Notes: generated by a model not told the origin, from the sequence alone. A stretch of DNA of 64,000 nt from Acholoe squamosa (GCA_949317995.1 OX439039.1:13755282-13819281); one strand, 5' to 3'. Numbered from the stretch's first letter, positions 1-11,228 are shown. Made by a program: numbers and translations.

Positions 1-1218
1 GAGGCAAGGGTACAGAGCCTAGGCTAGATGACTTGCCCATGACTTTCCCACTATGTCATTAAGGACACATTTCGCTGCTTGATTGTCTTCCTCCCCCTCC
101 CAACACAACTACATGTACCAGCACAGCTCTGAGTATTGAGGCATGCCTGAGTACCCCCCAACCCACTTAGTGGCATGCCTACCTAGGTAATTATAGCTTT
201 GTCTAGACCAATCAAACATCAGTCATAGCATTCAAATATTGAGTAAATCGTCCCGATGAAAGTCCCGACATAAGTCCCATAGTCCCATCCATCCATCCAT
301 CCATAGACAGTCATTGTTGATCCTACAATTAACATCACAGACAGTGTAGCCAATGTGATGTGACCTTGTTAAAATTATTTGTTACATTCCTTCCTTTCCT
401 ATGGGAAATGATTGGGGGCCAATCCTCTTAAAGGGCCCAGCTATCTCACTACTGATACTTACCATAGAGAAGGCTACTAGGCTCCTCTATGTACTGACCT
501 AGATTCACCTCCAATGCAAGAATAATGTTTTGTCTATGAGAGAATCTTGGAATTAAACCTATCAATAAACCAAATTGGAGGGCCTTCAAAATCAACTATA
601 TCAAAAGATATTTGCCCAGATAACCATGGCACGCACTGCCCCCATACCTACTCTATGCCCTCCTCTTCTAAAAAATCTGAAATCTGTCTATAAGTGGGGT
701 TAAAGACAGTTTGATTACCCTTTTATTTAGGGTAAAAAGAGCCCTAATTCCCATGCATTTCTCCATAGGGAAAAAAAAACAACAGTAATTACCATGTCAC
801 AGCCATCAAAGTACACATTAAATGTAAATTCTATTACATGGATAGCTTCGTCTTACTTTTTGTCTCACTATATGACTAATTTTTGGGGGTTCAGTTGTAA
901 CAGAAATAGGGCTAAATTACAGGTTTTGATGGTCTATGCAAATTCTTGGAATCTAAATACATGTATAAGAAAAGCATACCCCATGAAATGTCTTTTTCAT
1001 CATTTATCAAAAGATTTTCATGTAAATAGAAATATGACTCATGGGGTCTTTGAAGGGTGTGATAGGGCATATGCTTTGTAATGGAATAGTTTTTTGGTGG
1101 TGCATGTAATCTGCTAGAGGCCAAAATAGCAATTGAAACTTGGTAATCATAAGAAACTCACCTAAGGGCTAGTAGACAAGAGGTCAGAAAGGTGGTGTCA
1201 AAAGCCCTTGCCTCGTTT
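1..1218. mobile_element. Non-autonomous DNA transposon copy 1 (left edge cut by the window)
   Basis: The first 180 bases and positions 525-1218 match, nearly base for base, the two ends of the element at 29093-33267. The right end is CCCTTGCCTCGTTT, the inverse of the AAACGAGGCAAGGG start of the other copy, so the family has terminal inverted repeats of about 14 bp. The middle (about 180-525) differs from the other copy and lacks its satellite. No transposase is seen; the ORFs here are short and unrecognised. It lies in a POLR3C intron. Superfamily unknown. Confidence 0.7.
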
Positions 1219-1284
1219 AACAATGTGTGTTTTTTTTACGAGGAAAAAGACAGCCTCCTCAAAATTAGATCTTTGCCAGTGCTG

Positions 1285-2475
1285 GGTAACTTAATAGTTC
1301 TTTGCGTCTATTAGGTTCAATCCATATGGAACTTGAATTTTCAGTTTCAACATCCAGTTCCATTCAACTTTATTGCAAATGTTTTCTGCAATATCTGAGT
1401 GTGGAGCTCGGAAAATGAAGTCCACCACATGGATTTCCATGTCTTTGAGACCTTGGTGGCCATTGGTGTTGAAGTGGAAACCCATTTGAGTTCCCATCTT
1501 GTTTTTGATGTTACTGACATGTGTGACAAAGCGGTCCATTAATTTCCGCAATGTCTGGCCAACATACTGTTTCTTGCAGCGTTTGCATCTCAGACAGTAA
1601 ATGAGCATCTGGGCAGTAAAGAACTTTGGATTTCACTAGGCTGGTGCATAGTGAGGGAGGTTTTCTCAGTCCCACTATGAGTCTGTGCTCATGCAGATGT
1701 TTGGTTCTGGCTGAGGTGGACAGAATGTCCCAATTTTTCTTCACTATACGTTGTATATCATTGAAACTGGGGTGAAAAGTTGTCACCACAATGGCTGTAG
1801 GTTGCGCATCCTTGATGGCTGGATTGGTCCCATATGCTCCTGGGTCAGGCCTAGGCTCATTGAGAGCTTTAACCAGTCTTTCTGCTATCAAGGTGGGTGG
1901 ATATCCCCTACACTTGAAGTGTGCAGCCTTTACCAGGCTTTCCTGAATAAAGTCATCCGTTTCAGTGCAGATTCTGCGTATACGGAGGAATTGACCATAT
2001 AGGATGCCCTTCTTATAATGTAAGGGATGGGCCGATTAATAATGCAAGTAATTGTGTACATCAGTGTTCTTGTTTTGAAGGCTGGTAACCAGTTTGGTGC
2101 CCACCTTGCTGACTTTAGTGTCCAGGAAAGGCACACTTCTGTCTGATATCTCCTGTGTGAATTTGATGGATTCATACACAGTGTTGAGATGTGTGATGAA
2201 ATCATTCAGAGTGGCGTGACCATGGTCCCACAGCATGAAAATGTCATCTATGAAATGAACCCAAAGCTGCAGCGGGTAGGTGTAGACAAATTTGTCTTTT
2301 AAGTGGGCCATAAATAAATTGGCAAAGGTGGGTGCCACCCTGGTGCCTATGGCCATCCCTCCAATCTGAAGGTAGTGGTTGCCATTGAAGTCAAAATTAT
2401 TGAATTCCAAAACCATTTTCAGGAGGGAGAGAACACTGGCATTGGAGGGTTCTCCGGTTTGTTTGACCACCTGTG
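1285..2475 (-). mobile_element. Penelope-like retroelement remnant (RT end plus GIY-YIG endonuclease)
   Basis: Minus-strand pieces at 2036-2470, 1511-1891 and 1291-1608 have, in order, the palm end of a reverse transcriptase (GMAIGTRVAPTFANLF and the FIDDIF catalytic motif), a linker region, and a GIY-YIG-type endonuclease (CKRCKKQYVGQT followed by a conserved R, then FHFNTNGHQG). This order is diagnostic of Penelope-like elements. The copy is 5'-truncated and decayed across several frames. Its endonuclease is related to, but clearly diverged from, the remnant at 8160-8595, so the two are separate insertions. Confidence 0.85.
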
Positions 2476-2854
2476 GGTCTGTACTTAGCCAACCACCTGG
2501 TTATTGCACGTCTACAATTATAATTTAAACACACACAATTATTGCTAAAATAGACAAGATATCAGGTAGATAGAAAGTTAAATAACCTACTGTTAGACTG
2601 GGCTCTTGCACCTCTGTTTCTTTTTTCTGCCGCTTACTGGGAGGCAAGTCCTCGTCTTGTCCTGAACGCTTCCGCTTACTATTTGCAACTGTAGTAAGTC
2701 AACCAATCAAAATGTCAGAGACCTTACATATTGATGTTAAGTATTTCATGTCTCTGCTTATACGGAGTACTGGTTAAAGCTTCAATCATCTAGGGAACAC
2801 TGACCGAAATAATTATTCCCAATTTTTCTCCTGGAATCATAGCTTAACCCACAT

Positions 2855-3378
2855 TACCGTAATCTCCCGCGTATAAGGCGCACCTACAGTTTTGGAAAAT
2901 TCTCAAAAAAAAATGAAAAATTCATAACTTTGGTTCTACTGAATGAAATATCAAAATTCAAAAACCTATGTGTAGCTTGGGCCACCCCAGACCCTCCTGG
3001 GCCCCCTTATGTCCTATTATGACCAAGGGGACATGTAAGATATCAAACAAATGGTCTTGGTGTCCCCCCTGTGGATCCAATTAGAACTAAAACCCCCCGT
3101 ATAAGACGCACCTTATACGCGGGAGATTATGGTACCGTAATCTCCCGCGTATAAGGCGCGTCTTATACGCCAAACAAAATGCTGTTGAGTCTTATACGTG
3201 GGAGGGACATTGCCTTGAGTTTGGGGTGCACCTTATAGGGGGGTATTTTTACTATAGAACAGGATTAAATTAACAAAAATCTGCCCTTAGAGGTGCGCCT
3301 TATACATGGACTTGCATTCTCTGAGTTGGGGGTGCGCCTTATACGCGGGCTGCGCCTTATACGCGGGAGATTATGGTA
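2855..3378. mobile_element. Two MITEs of one family inserted head to tail, sharing a TA
   Basis: Two elements, about 2857-3132 and 3135-3376, each begin CCGTAATCTCCCGCGTATAA and end with its inverse, which finishes GGGAGATTATGG. Each is flanked by TA, and the central TA is shared. The TA target and short palindromic structure suggest a Tc1/mariner-type MITE. Related fragments with the core GCGCCTTATA are spread over the whole window (for example about 3960, 5040, 13440, 16560, 27550, 36200 and 58060). Confidence 0.75.
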
Positions 3379-3549
3379 GTTAGCATATCGGTTAAGCTTT
3401 TAACTGAAGTCTGTTTAAACTTCGTCTTCAAGATATGGTATCATACTGGTACTCAAATGAAAACTTTACCGATTCATCTACAAAGAAGAAGTACAATGTA
3501 CTGTACCCCCTCGTGTATAAACCATAATTCATAGGCAGACCTGAGGCTT

Positions 3550-3832
3550 AGGCCACCCTTAAAAAAATGTTCGTTTCCTGTCCAGAAGCTTGGTGGAATT
3601 TTTTTCGAGAATGGGAAAATTTTTTCTTGAGTTCTGAAAAGAAGTGTTTTTTTTCCGTCCATGTGCACAAGAATCTAGGTTTCCAATCATCAAATCCTAG
3701 AACGTGATGACAAATTCAAGGCGACAAATAAAAAAAATTTCCTAAAAAAAAAATTTTCCCCTCCCTCCCTCATGGGTCTGAAAAATCCCACCCTCTGGAC
3801 AGGAAACAGACATATTTTTTTGAGGGTGGCCT
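3550..3832. mobile_element. MITE with GGCCACCC termini and a TTA duplication
   Basis: The ends are long inverted repeats: AGGCCACCCTTAAAAAAATG on the left and its imperfect inverse ending GAGGGTGGCCT on the right. Both inner arms include GTTTCCTGTCCAGA or its complement. TTA flanks both sides. There is no coding capacity. The element at 5892-6252 has a similar design. Confidence 0.7.
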
Positions 3833-3954
3833 TACTGTGCCTTACCTTAGAGAAATATATTACCGGTATTTTTATACACATGTCAAAGGCCTTACAGAAC
3901 CTCCCAAAATAGACGGTACGCCTTGTAGACAGGGCATAATCAATTGCATTAAAA

Positions 3955-4022
3955 TATTGTAAAACTGCTCATGCAGCATGTCCTTCATATGAGGGTGCGC
4001 CTTATACGTGAGGTTCTATGGT
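3955..4022. mobile_element. MITE fragment abutting a splice donor
   Basis: The right arm of the GCGCCTTATA family (GGTGCGCCTTATACGTGAGG) ends in TATGGTA at 4016-4022, which overlaps the first intronic bases of POLR3C intron 3. The left boundary is unclear. Confidence 0.5.
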
Positions 4023-4028
4023 ACTTAC

Positions 4029-4196
4029 TGTCCACATCCATGGAGGGTACACTGTACATCTGGTCTGGCTCCACACTAAATGCCGGCACCTTGGGGTTAG
4101 GCGTGTCCGACACCTCAGGACACCGCTGCACAAAGTGCGTCTCTGCCAGGTCCACAAACTTCTGCCACACTTCTTCTGTTGATACTTTCTGTCCCT
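4029..4196 (-). CDS. POLR3C: POLR3C coding exon 3
   Basis: This 168-bp exon reads EGQKVSTEEVWQKFVDLAET, then HFVQRCPEVSDTPNPKVPAF. The human protein has a near-identical VRLADTHFVQRCP stretch. The acceptor is TGATGCAG at 4197 and the donor GTAAGTAC at 4028-4021. It enters and leaves in phase 1. A MITE end begins within the donor. Confidence 0.9.
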
Positions 4197-7100
4197 CTGC
4201 ATCAGAAACAGGAAATATTATTTAACAACGATTATCAAATTTGTGTAACTGTGCATGAAATCCTATTTTTTATCCATATATCTAATTTCTCACAATTTTA
4301 GAGCAATGGCAGATCACTGGGATGTGGGAGGGGGTTTTCTGAGGTAAGATTTTAATGTACTTTTTAATGTAAAGTTGTGTCCATAAGTCAATGGGAGCAA
4401 TTTTCCAATAGTGTAAATGGCATTTGAAAAAGCATGTGCCTGCCATGAAAGACAACAAAAAAATGTCAAAAATCCAATTTCTGCCTGTACAATGATCCCC
4501 TCTATCAAAAACATTAATGTGTTCAGCCTTATACAAAAAATTGGTATATAGAAACCCTGTTTTTTTTTATTATTGTTTATTACCGCCATTTACCTTGGAA
4601 GGCCTCATTAACGCGAGTGGTGACACGGTTGACAAGTGAGCTGACGGTGACCTGTCCATGTTGGAGCAGCTCCTCTATGAGCAGCTCAGCGTTGTCTCCA
4701 TACAGCATCTTAGCCATGTAGACATAGCGCGGGAACCGAGGACGCAGTAACATGCGCTCTACATCCACTCCATACTCCACAAAGCCACGCTTGTGGGGCA
4801 CAAAGTAGGCAATATTCTGCTGGATGAGCACTGCAAGGGCACGCTTCACCTGGATCAGAATGATAAGGAAGGGATGATGGTACGATGCACACGGTATGAT
4901 TCTATGATATTAATCCTATTTATATTATAATTTACAAGTGGTTAATTTTCCCTAACCTGCTACAAAATTTCATTTGATTCCCTGACCACTTTTTCAGACA
5001 AGCCAACTAACATAAATAGACTACCGGGTACCGTTATCTCCTGTGTATTAGGTGCGGCTTATACGCTGGATTTTAGTTCTCCCTGGATCTGCAAGGGGGA
5101 CACCAAGAACTTTTTTTTTATATGTTACACTCCCCCTAAGCCTAAGGCATAACTTGGCTTAAGGTTTTTTTCATGTGACGTCAATTTGCAGTGCAGGATG
5201 GTGTTGGAGATCCACACCTGGGAGATCCACCACTACTCACGCTGTCATAGACAATGCACTGTGGCGACCTACTACCCTGTCTAAAATCCCGATTTCCTCC
5301 CACTCCTTGAGCTTGGTCAAAAAATCATTTTCACCACTTATAGAAGAGATGTAGGGGAACATGTGGAACTAATAATTATGAGTTCCCATGTATATAGATG
5401 TAAAAAATCTCATGTGGAATTGGAAGGACGGCCTACAGCAGTTTTGACAGTGAATGGTTGCTTTAGACTTTTAGTCTTTACTGGGGTGACCTACTACCCT
5501 GTATAAAATCCCGATTTTCTCCCAATTCTGGAGCTTAATAAAAAAAATCCTTTTCACCACCAATAGTAGAGATGTAGAGGAACATGCAGAACTAATAATT
5601 ATGAGTGTCAAATTTATATAAGCATGGTAAATCTTATGTGTAATTGGTAAGACTAGTATGACTAACCTAGACTCAGGCTAGAGTGCACTATTGGGTGTGG
5701 TGTGAGTGGGATCTCCACCAGGGCCACCGAGGCTGTGAATACACAACACATTCACTGAAAACTGTCTGATATAGGAGGGTCCGGGGGCCCTAGCTACACA
5801 TAGCTTTTTGAATTTGAAAAAAAATCCATTCAGTATAGATCTAACAAAAGCTAATTTTTATAATTCGACCATATTCTAAAATTCCCCCTGAGGCCACCCC
5901 AAAAAAAAATTGTTTCTCATCACCAAGCCATGGAGAAAGTGACGAGGCAAGATTTTAATTTTTTTTTTGCCGAAGCAGCTCATTAGGGCCTGATATCTAC
6001 TATGCATCGCGGGCTCATCGCGGATGTCGCATTTATGGAAAACTACATTATAATCCGAAAGTTATCATTAATATTTCCAAAAGTTTATAGGATGTATATT
6101 ATTGATAGTCAGCTGCATTTCCTGGACCACAACCTTTCATTTGATACCAAACTTGACCACTTTTCTTCATTTCTTTATTAATAGTATATTTTTCTCAAGA
6201 TTTTTCTGACAAGGGCAGTGATGAGAAACAAGATTTTTTTTTTGGAGTGGCCTAAAATTGGCCTAAAGAAATGTCTGAATTTTTTTGTCCCACCCCCTGC
6301 CCCTGGGCCCTGTTGTGCAAATTGACCACTCCTTAGACTTTAGGTTAAGCAGACCCCGGTTAAGGGTCTGGACACATGAAAAGAACGACTCGAGTCGGAG
6401 TCCCCTTATGACGTCACTTGATGTCAGTCGAGGCGTTCGGGGAATGGCTGAGGGATCAATGCTGGTTTGTAAGGCCACCCCCTATTGGTCCTCCCCATGT
6501 GGGTCAATGTTGATCCCTGAGTCAACTTACTACACTCCCAAGCATAGACTATAGTTAAGGACTGGTACCTATAGCCAGACCTGGCTGGGGTAGAAGGTGG
6601 TGGAGGGAACAAGCTAAGGTTGTGTAGTTAGCGTTCGAGGTCACCCCCACCCACAATGCACTGCATATGGTTAGAAAACCGCTGCCTGAACGCGTGTGGT
6701 TTCTGATCGTTGCATCAGTGAGACCAAGACATTAGATTAGGGAGTGGTCATTATTTATCAACAGGGGGGGGGTGGTGGGTTTTCGCGCGGACGCGCGGAA
6801 ATTTTTTACGCCCCCCCCTCGACGGCAGTCAAAATTTTTAGTGCCCCCCCCCCGCGCCAGAGGCACAGAGAGTTTTCGCGCCCCTCTTTGTCATAGGCAC
6901 TTACCTACCCCCAGTGCATGGTTCTGCTGCAGTGGAGGTGTGAAACTGTGATAAAGCTGAAACTGGGGAGTGCTAAACTCTCCTTTTTTTGCAAGCTCAT
7001 TGTGTAGCTATTTATTGGAGGATCTTAACAAACATGGGCTCATTTTAAAGGGATTGATTAGGGGTTTAATAAGAATCTATCTGAGAAATAATTGATTCAG

Positions 7101-10100
7101 ATAAACATCCCAATCTCCCCAAGTGAAGTTACCCCATAAATTTGAAATCATTTTTTGGTATAAAGGCCAAATCTCACATAAAAGAGAATAGTTCCCACAC
7201 TTTCTACAGAAAAAAATGGTTTAGAAACTGTCTAGATTTTTTCATTTCATAGGGGAACAGGATGTTTGCCAGACCCCAACAAAATTTTAGCATGCCATTC
7301 GCTATCACCCTTCCACCAGCTTCTCCATGTTAGGTCCTTGTCTGTTTGCTAGAATCCAATCCTATGTATATCATTTATATAGCAATGGATAGAGCTGATA
7401 AAAATAAGTGGATTTCCTTTTTAAATGAAGTCTTTACATCAATTTAAAGGGAAATTCTGACCGATTAAAGATCTCATATCAACTCCATAATTTTGCGCCA
7501 ATTCTGTGAGATACAAGGAGGACGAAAGTTGCCACCTCCACACCTCTACACTACCTTGATGCTACTGGCACGGTTGCCATGCTCGCCTCACCTTATCAAC
7601 TTCCGTTGTTAAGGCTGGTCTCCATAGTGCAAAGTGTTGCTATAAACAAATATGCATTGTCACCAAGGCACCAATGCTGGTTGCTGGTGTCCCTAAATGC
7701 TGGTGAGTGACACTCTCCAGGTCTTAGACTCTGTGCTCCAAACAGTTGTTTAGAGAATAACACACAATGTGTGATATGGGTGATATATCAAGGTTTCGAT
7801 CCAGTGGATCTCATCAGGTGTATTAGAGGAAATTCAAGGCATGTAATCAATGTTACAATTATTCCTTAGTCAGTTTAACTGAGGAAGGGGGATCCATAGT
7901 TTGTCTATGGGTCATTCTAGGGAGACAGGATATGTAAGTCTATAATCTAATTATTATAGGATATATCTAAAGATTGGTAAACTGCACTGTTCTGGGTTGA
8001 AACCATCTGGAGAAGATCAATTGAAAACTGAATCACTGTATCCACGGTTTCAGGTATACCATATGATATACAGTATGGCGGGACCCAACCGGTATTCAAA
8101 ATAATTTTTTAGACGGAGCTCAGGGGTGGGTTGCCCATTTTTAACAGTGGCAGACTGATCTAGTAGTTGGGTGTATCAATTAGATTCAGACCATGAGGCA
8201 CTTGGGTACGTAATTTTAGTATCCAGTTCCTCTCAAGTTTGTTACGCAGTTTTTCAGCATAGTCAGTGTGTGGATTCTTATTTATAAATTCCACAATGTG
8301 GATTTCCACATCATTGAGGCCTAAGTGTCCATCAGAGTTGAAATGATTTCCCATGTCGGTATTCATTCTTTTTTCTCTGATGTTTCCAAGGTGTGGGTAA
8401 AACCTTTGCATGAGTGTTTGCTTGGTTTGGCCCACATACTGTTTCTTGCATCTTTTGCAACTGATACAGTAAATCACATTTGTGCATTTGCAGGTTACAT
8501 CGACCTTTGATGCATATGTATGTTGAGTGACCCCAGATGTTATCTCCCCACTCTTGTTCAGCAAAGGGCACAATTGGCATTTGCCATTGTCGCATTGTTT
8601 TGACGCCTTTCCACTGATGGATGCCCGATGCTTGTTACCTTTCGGGGTGGTAGTCTACCCGTGATCTGACCAGAGTATTTCTGAGTGAGGGAGAAAAAAA
8701 AACAACAATTCTGTGAGATTGCTAAACTGCAGATGATATTAGGTCAAGATAAAATCCCTTTAAATTGTTAAATTTTGATATGATACATTGATTTTCAACC
8801 TTTTATGGGGAACTCTTCCATACATGAAAAGAAAATAGTCAAAAACAATGATTTAAGAGATGTAGCCACTCCTGTATCAGATATGCTTGATCACAAATCT
8901 GGGCCCTATTTAAACTCCTAATAGTGGCAGAATTTTGGGTTCGATTTGGGGTCTTTGATCATTCATAACTTCCCTTATACTTGGCATAAAGACTTCATTT
9001 AAATAGGCCGAAATACCTGCCTGCTCACAGGCAGGATCCAAGATGTATACAAGTCTATAGTGGCACAAACAAATGGCTAGTCTGAACTAAGTACTCACTT
9101 TCAGTTCCTGGAAATTGTCCCTCCTATTCACAAACATGTAGTTTTCATGTACATCAGTTTATATTGACTGAAACATGAGATATATCCAATAAATCTGACA
9201 TGTTTATCTTGAGCTTAGATATCACTACCTCAATGGCCTCCATTGTCAACATCTTGTGCTGCTACCTTGTGTTAGACTGCTCTTGAAACATAGGGCTAAC
9301 CAACCAAGAATAGTGAAGTCTTTTTGGCACTAGGTGGCTACACCTGGCTTCAAGATGGCCGACAATGATTTGGAGTTAGGGAGGGAGATTTGAAAATCAC
9401 CTGGATTATTAATTATTACAAGTATTTCAAGTGCTTTGTGTATTGTGAATCTTTGGATATACATTGAGGGAAGTGTTGGTGGAAGCATTGGACCTGACAG
9501 TAAGTACTTCTGTGAGAACTGGGCACTCAGCCAATCTGGCTGACCAAACAGACTACAACAGACACACTTGGTCTCTGAGGTTCCCTCAGAGCGTCTACGG
9601 AGTACATTTAAAGAGCAAATCCATTTCTTTTGATAAGATCTATCCATTGCTTAAAAGATAAAATGCATGGGACAAAGTCTTGAAAACTAGGTAAGTGCCT
9701 AAAGTCTTTGATCTATAATATAGGGATGGGCGCCAGCAGCTACTGCTGAACGCTGCCTCTCTGTCACTATAGTAAATAGAGCAACTTCAAAACCTGAATT
9801 TTGTTACTTCTGTTCCATGGAAAAATACCATCTTTTGGTATGTTATGTAAAAAGACCCATAGAATATGAATATCATAGGCATTTTCTTGTGGGATGTCAA
9901 GTTTATTAAAACGTCAAGTATATACATGACCATGTTTGCTGTGACCTGGGTGAGTCTCACCCCGACATCAGTTACCAAATTTGTTGTAATTCCTACAATT
10001 CTTTGTCAAATAACACACTTTAAAAGCCAATTTCAACTTAAAATATCAAGCTTCCTGGCCAATGAAGAAAGACAGAATTTTGTAAAATCTAAAATTGAAT

Positions 10101-11127
10101 AAAAATATTTCAAATTTTTAACCATTTTTTTGAAATTACAAAGTTTTGGGGTACCTTTGGAAACCACAACCAAAATGTCCGCAATTTTGTTTTCTACAAG
10201 AATCTAAAACTGGTTCCTAAATATCTGTGTGCTCAAAAGTGCTCGAAGAAAAAGAGTAACATCATATTTTGCTCATAATTGCACAAATCTGACCTGAGTG
10301 AATTTACTCCACCACACAGAATTTTGAGTTTCCATCAGAATATGATACATTTTTCCATGTCAAATCACAAAATAGTTTATACCCCTGGAACCACTAAACT
10401 GTTTTCTGTCTTCTGGTATGACTGTTTTCTCTGTAACCTTGACTGTTAGAAAGTTATAAGCATTTATATGGGATGATGTCAAAAATGCACCACTCAGTGA
10501 GTGTGGTCAGTGAGGCTTGACTTGACCTAATTTTCCCTCACAGAGCTGATAATGACCTGAAAAAGGTGACAGAAAATACTCCTAACTTTTTTTATTCAAA
10601 AATGCACTGCTTCTCTTCTAATCACTCTATTACATTTATTTAAAAAGCATTGAGTTGGCACAGATTTCTTCTTTCCAAGGGCATAATTTTCAATTGGATG
10701 GTACAAAATCTAATTTATGGGTGCCCATCCCTAATCTATAGTAGCGCGCGGGCTATTTTGCTTAAGAGGGTGAATTTTTTTAGCCCCCCCCCCCTCAAGA
10801 GGGGTCAAAAATTTTTTAGCCCCCCCCCTCGGGAGGGGTCTGAAAATTTTACGACCCCCCTCAAACCCACCCTCCCCCCCCCTGTTGATAAATAATGACC
10901 ACTCCCTTAGACAAGAGTAAGTGACAGACTGGATAAAGTGTTCAATCACCCTATTATCGCTCAGAGCACGTTGGTCTTACCTGGTCTATTTTCAGTCCCG
11001 TTTCTTGTGCTATCACCCCCAGTGCCATCAAACCTTTCTTAAGCAGAAATGTTGAGACCTTTTCCACAACTTCTCCATAGAATTCCCTCATGACGAGGGA
11101 ACACAAGTTGTTTTGGTACACGGACAT
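4029..11127 (-). CDS. POLR3C: DNA-directed RNA polymerase III subunit RPC3 (RPC62), N-terminal exons, partial gene
   Basis: RPC3 belongs to the RPC3/RPC6/RPC7 subcomplex of nuclear RNA polymerase III, which helps with promoter opening and initiation on tRNA, 5S and other small RNA genes. Three exons were joined: 10981-11127, 4594-4849 and 4029-4196. They give about 190 residues colinear with the human N-terminus. Shared features include LCSLV...YGEVVEKV, then HKRGFVEYGV and RFPRYVYMAKMLYGD, then VDLAETHFVQRCP. These cover the first winged-helix domains. Junction phases (0, then 1) agree and all sites are GT-AG. The start is ATG 11127, matching the human start. The rest of the protein, which is most of it, lies left of the window. 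Intron 1 is about 6.1 kb and full of transposons. Confidence 0.9.
4594..4849 (-). CDS. POLR3C: POLR3C coding exon 2
   Basis: This 256-bp exon encodes VKRALAVLIQQNIAYFVPHK and continues through RGFVEYGV, RFPRYVYMAKMLYGD and ELLIEELLQHGQVTVSSLV, colinear with human RPC3 residues about 50-135 (winged helix). The acceptor is GATCCAG before 4849 and the donor GTAAATGG after 4594. Entry is phase 0 and exit phase 1. Confidence 0.93.
5230..5660. repeat. Diverged tandem duplication, unit about 213 bp, two copies
   Basis: About 5271-5430 and 5484-5655 share the run GACCTACTACCCTGT, then AAATCCCGATTT, TTTTCACCAC, GAGATGTAG, and AACTAATAATTATGAG in the same order and spacing. The copies differ at many positions, so the duplication is old. 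It lies in POLR3C intron 1. No coding content. Confidence 0.65.
5892..6252. mobile_element. MITE with GGCCACCCCA and TGGAGTGGCC termini
   Basis: The left arm has GGCCACCCC, a run of A, then TTGTTTCTCATCAC. The right arm is the inverse, GTGATGAGAAACAA, a run of T, then GGAGTGGCC. The element is about 360 bp, is noncoding, and lies in POLR3C intron 1. The design resembles 3550-3832 but the inner sequence differs. Confidence 0.65.
7740..8640 (-). mobile_element. Penelope-like retroelement 3' remnant (GIY-YIG endonuclease and tail)
   Basis: The minus-strand reading frame at 8160-8573 has cysteine pairs (CKCTNVIYCISCKRCKKQYV), then GQT with the downstream catalytic-type R, and NHFNSDGHLGLNDVEIHIV. 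This is a GIY-YIG endonuclease of the Penelope type, ending HGLNLIDTPNY. The reverse transcriptase part is not seen, so the copy is strongly 5'-truncated. About 340 bp downstream lies a hammerhead-ribozyme-like core, as expected for the terminal repeats of this family. Confidence 0.8.
7792..7817 (-). ncRNA. Hammerhead ribozyme-like core
   Basis: The minus strand reads CTGATGA, then a perfect 5-bp hairpin GATCC-ACT-GGATC, then GAAAC. These are the two invariant core boxes of a hammerhead ribozyme separated by a helix II with the usual closing G-C pair. Hammerheads are known from Penelope-like element termini, and this one lies 3' of such a remnant on the same strand. I could not resolve helix I, helix III or the cleavage triplet, so activity is uncertain. 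Confidence 0.5.
9718..10733. mobile_element. hAT-like non-autonomous element with inverted termini and ATCTATA duplication
   Basis: The left end TAGGGATGGGCGCC and right end GGGTGCCCATCCCTA are inverted repeats. ATCTATA flanks both sides, fitting a 7- to 8-bp target duplication. The TAGGGATGGGC terminus and target length suggest a hAT MITE. About 1.0 kb, no recognisable coding sequence. It sits within the split G-rich MITE. Confidence 0.6.
10981..11127 (-). CDS. POLR3C: POLR3C coding exon 1 (start)
   Basis: ATG at 11127-11125 opens MSVYQNNLCSLVMREFYGEV, followed by VEKVSTFLLKKGLMALGVIA. Human RPC3 begins in the same way with LCSLLLQEHFGEIVEKIG. The 147-bp exon ends in phase 0 at CAG before donor GTAAGACC. 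It is missing from simple ORF calls because it is short. Confidence 0.9.
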
Positions 11128-11228
11128 CTTGCCGGCCTGTCGGAAACGTTTCCACTTTATGATGCCAGGCGGCGCGCGCGACCATCTGCCATCTTGTAGA
11201 GAACTTGTGAACTATAATTGGAGTTGAG
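11128..11228. promoter_or_regulatory. Divergent promoter region of POLR3C (minus) and CEP19 (plus)
   Basis: The POLR3C start codon and the likely CEP19 first exon lie about 100 bp apart and point away from each other. The gap is GC-rich (GGCGGCGCGCGCG) and contains CAAGATGGC on the minus strand, the YY1-type element. No TATA box is evident. Transcription starts are inferred, not seen. Confidence 0.5.

Larger units (their letters stand above)
6894..9701. mobile_element. Inserted element with perfect 14-bp inverted termini
   Basis: TAGGCACTTACCTA at 6894-6907 and its exact inverse TAGGTAAGTGCCTA at 9688-9701 bracket 2.8 kb that interrupts the G-rich MITE. TCTTTG occurs just outside both ends and may be part of a target duplication. 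The interior includes the Penelope-like remnant at about 7740-8640. No transposase was recognised. Confidence 0.5.
6740..10906. mobile_element. G-rich MITE split by later insertions (host element of a nested stack)
   Basis: The left end GGGAGTGGTCATTATTTATC at 6740 and the right end with its inverse, GATAAATAATGACCACTCCC at 10906, are both flanked by TTA. The uninterrupted relatives at 11464-11794 and about 2054 bp into the 60-kb block (62054-62345) are only about 300 bp. Here the two halves (6740-6893 and about 10734-10906) are pushed 3.8 kb apart by elements at 6894-9701 and 9718-10733. Confidence 0.65.
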
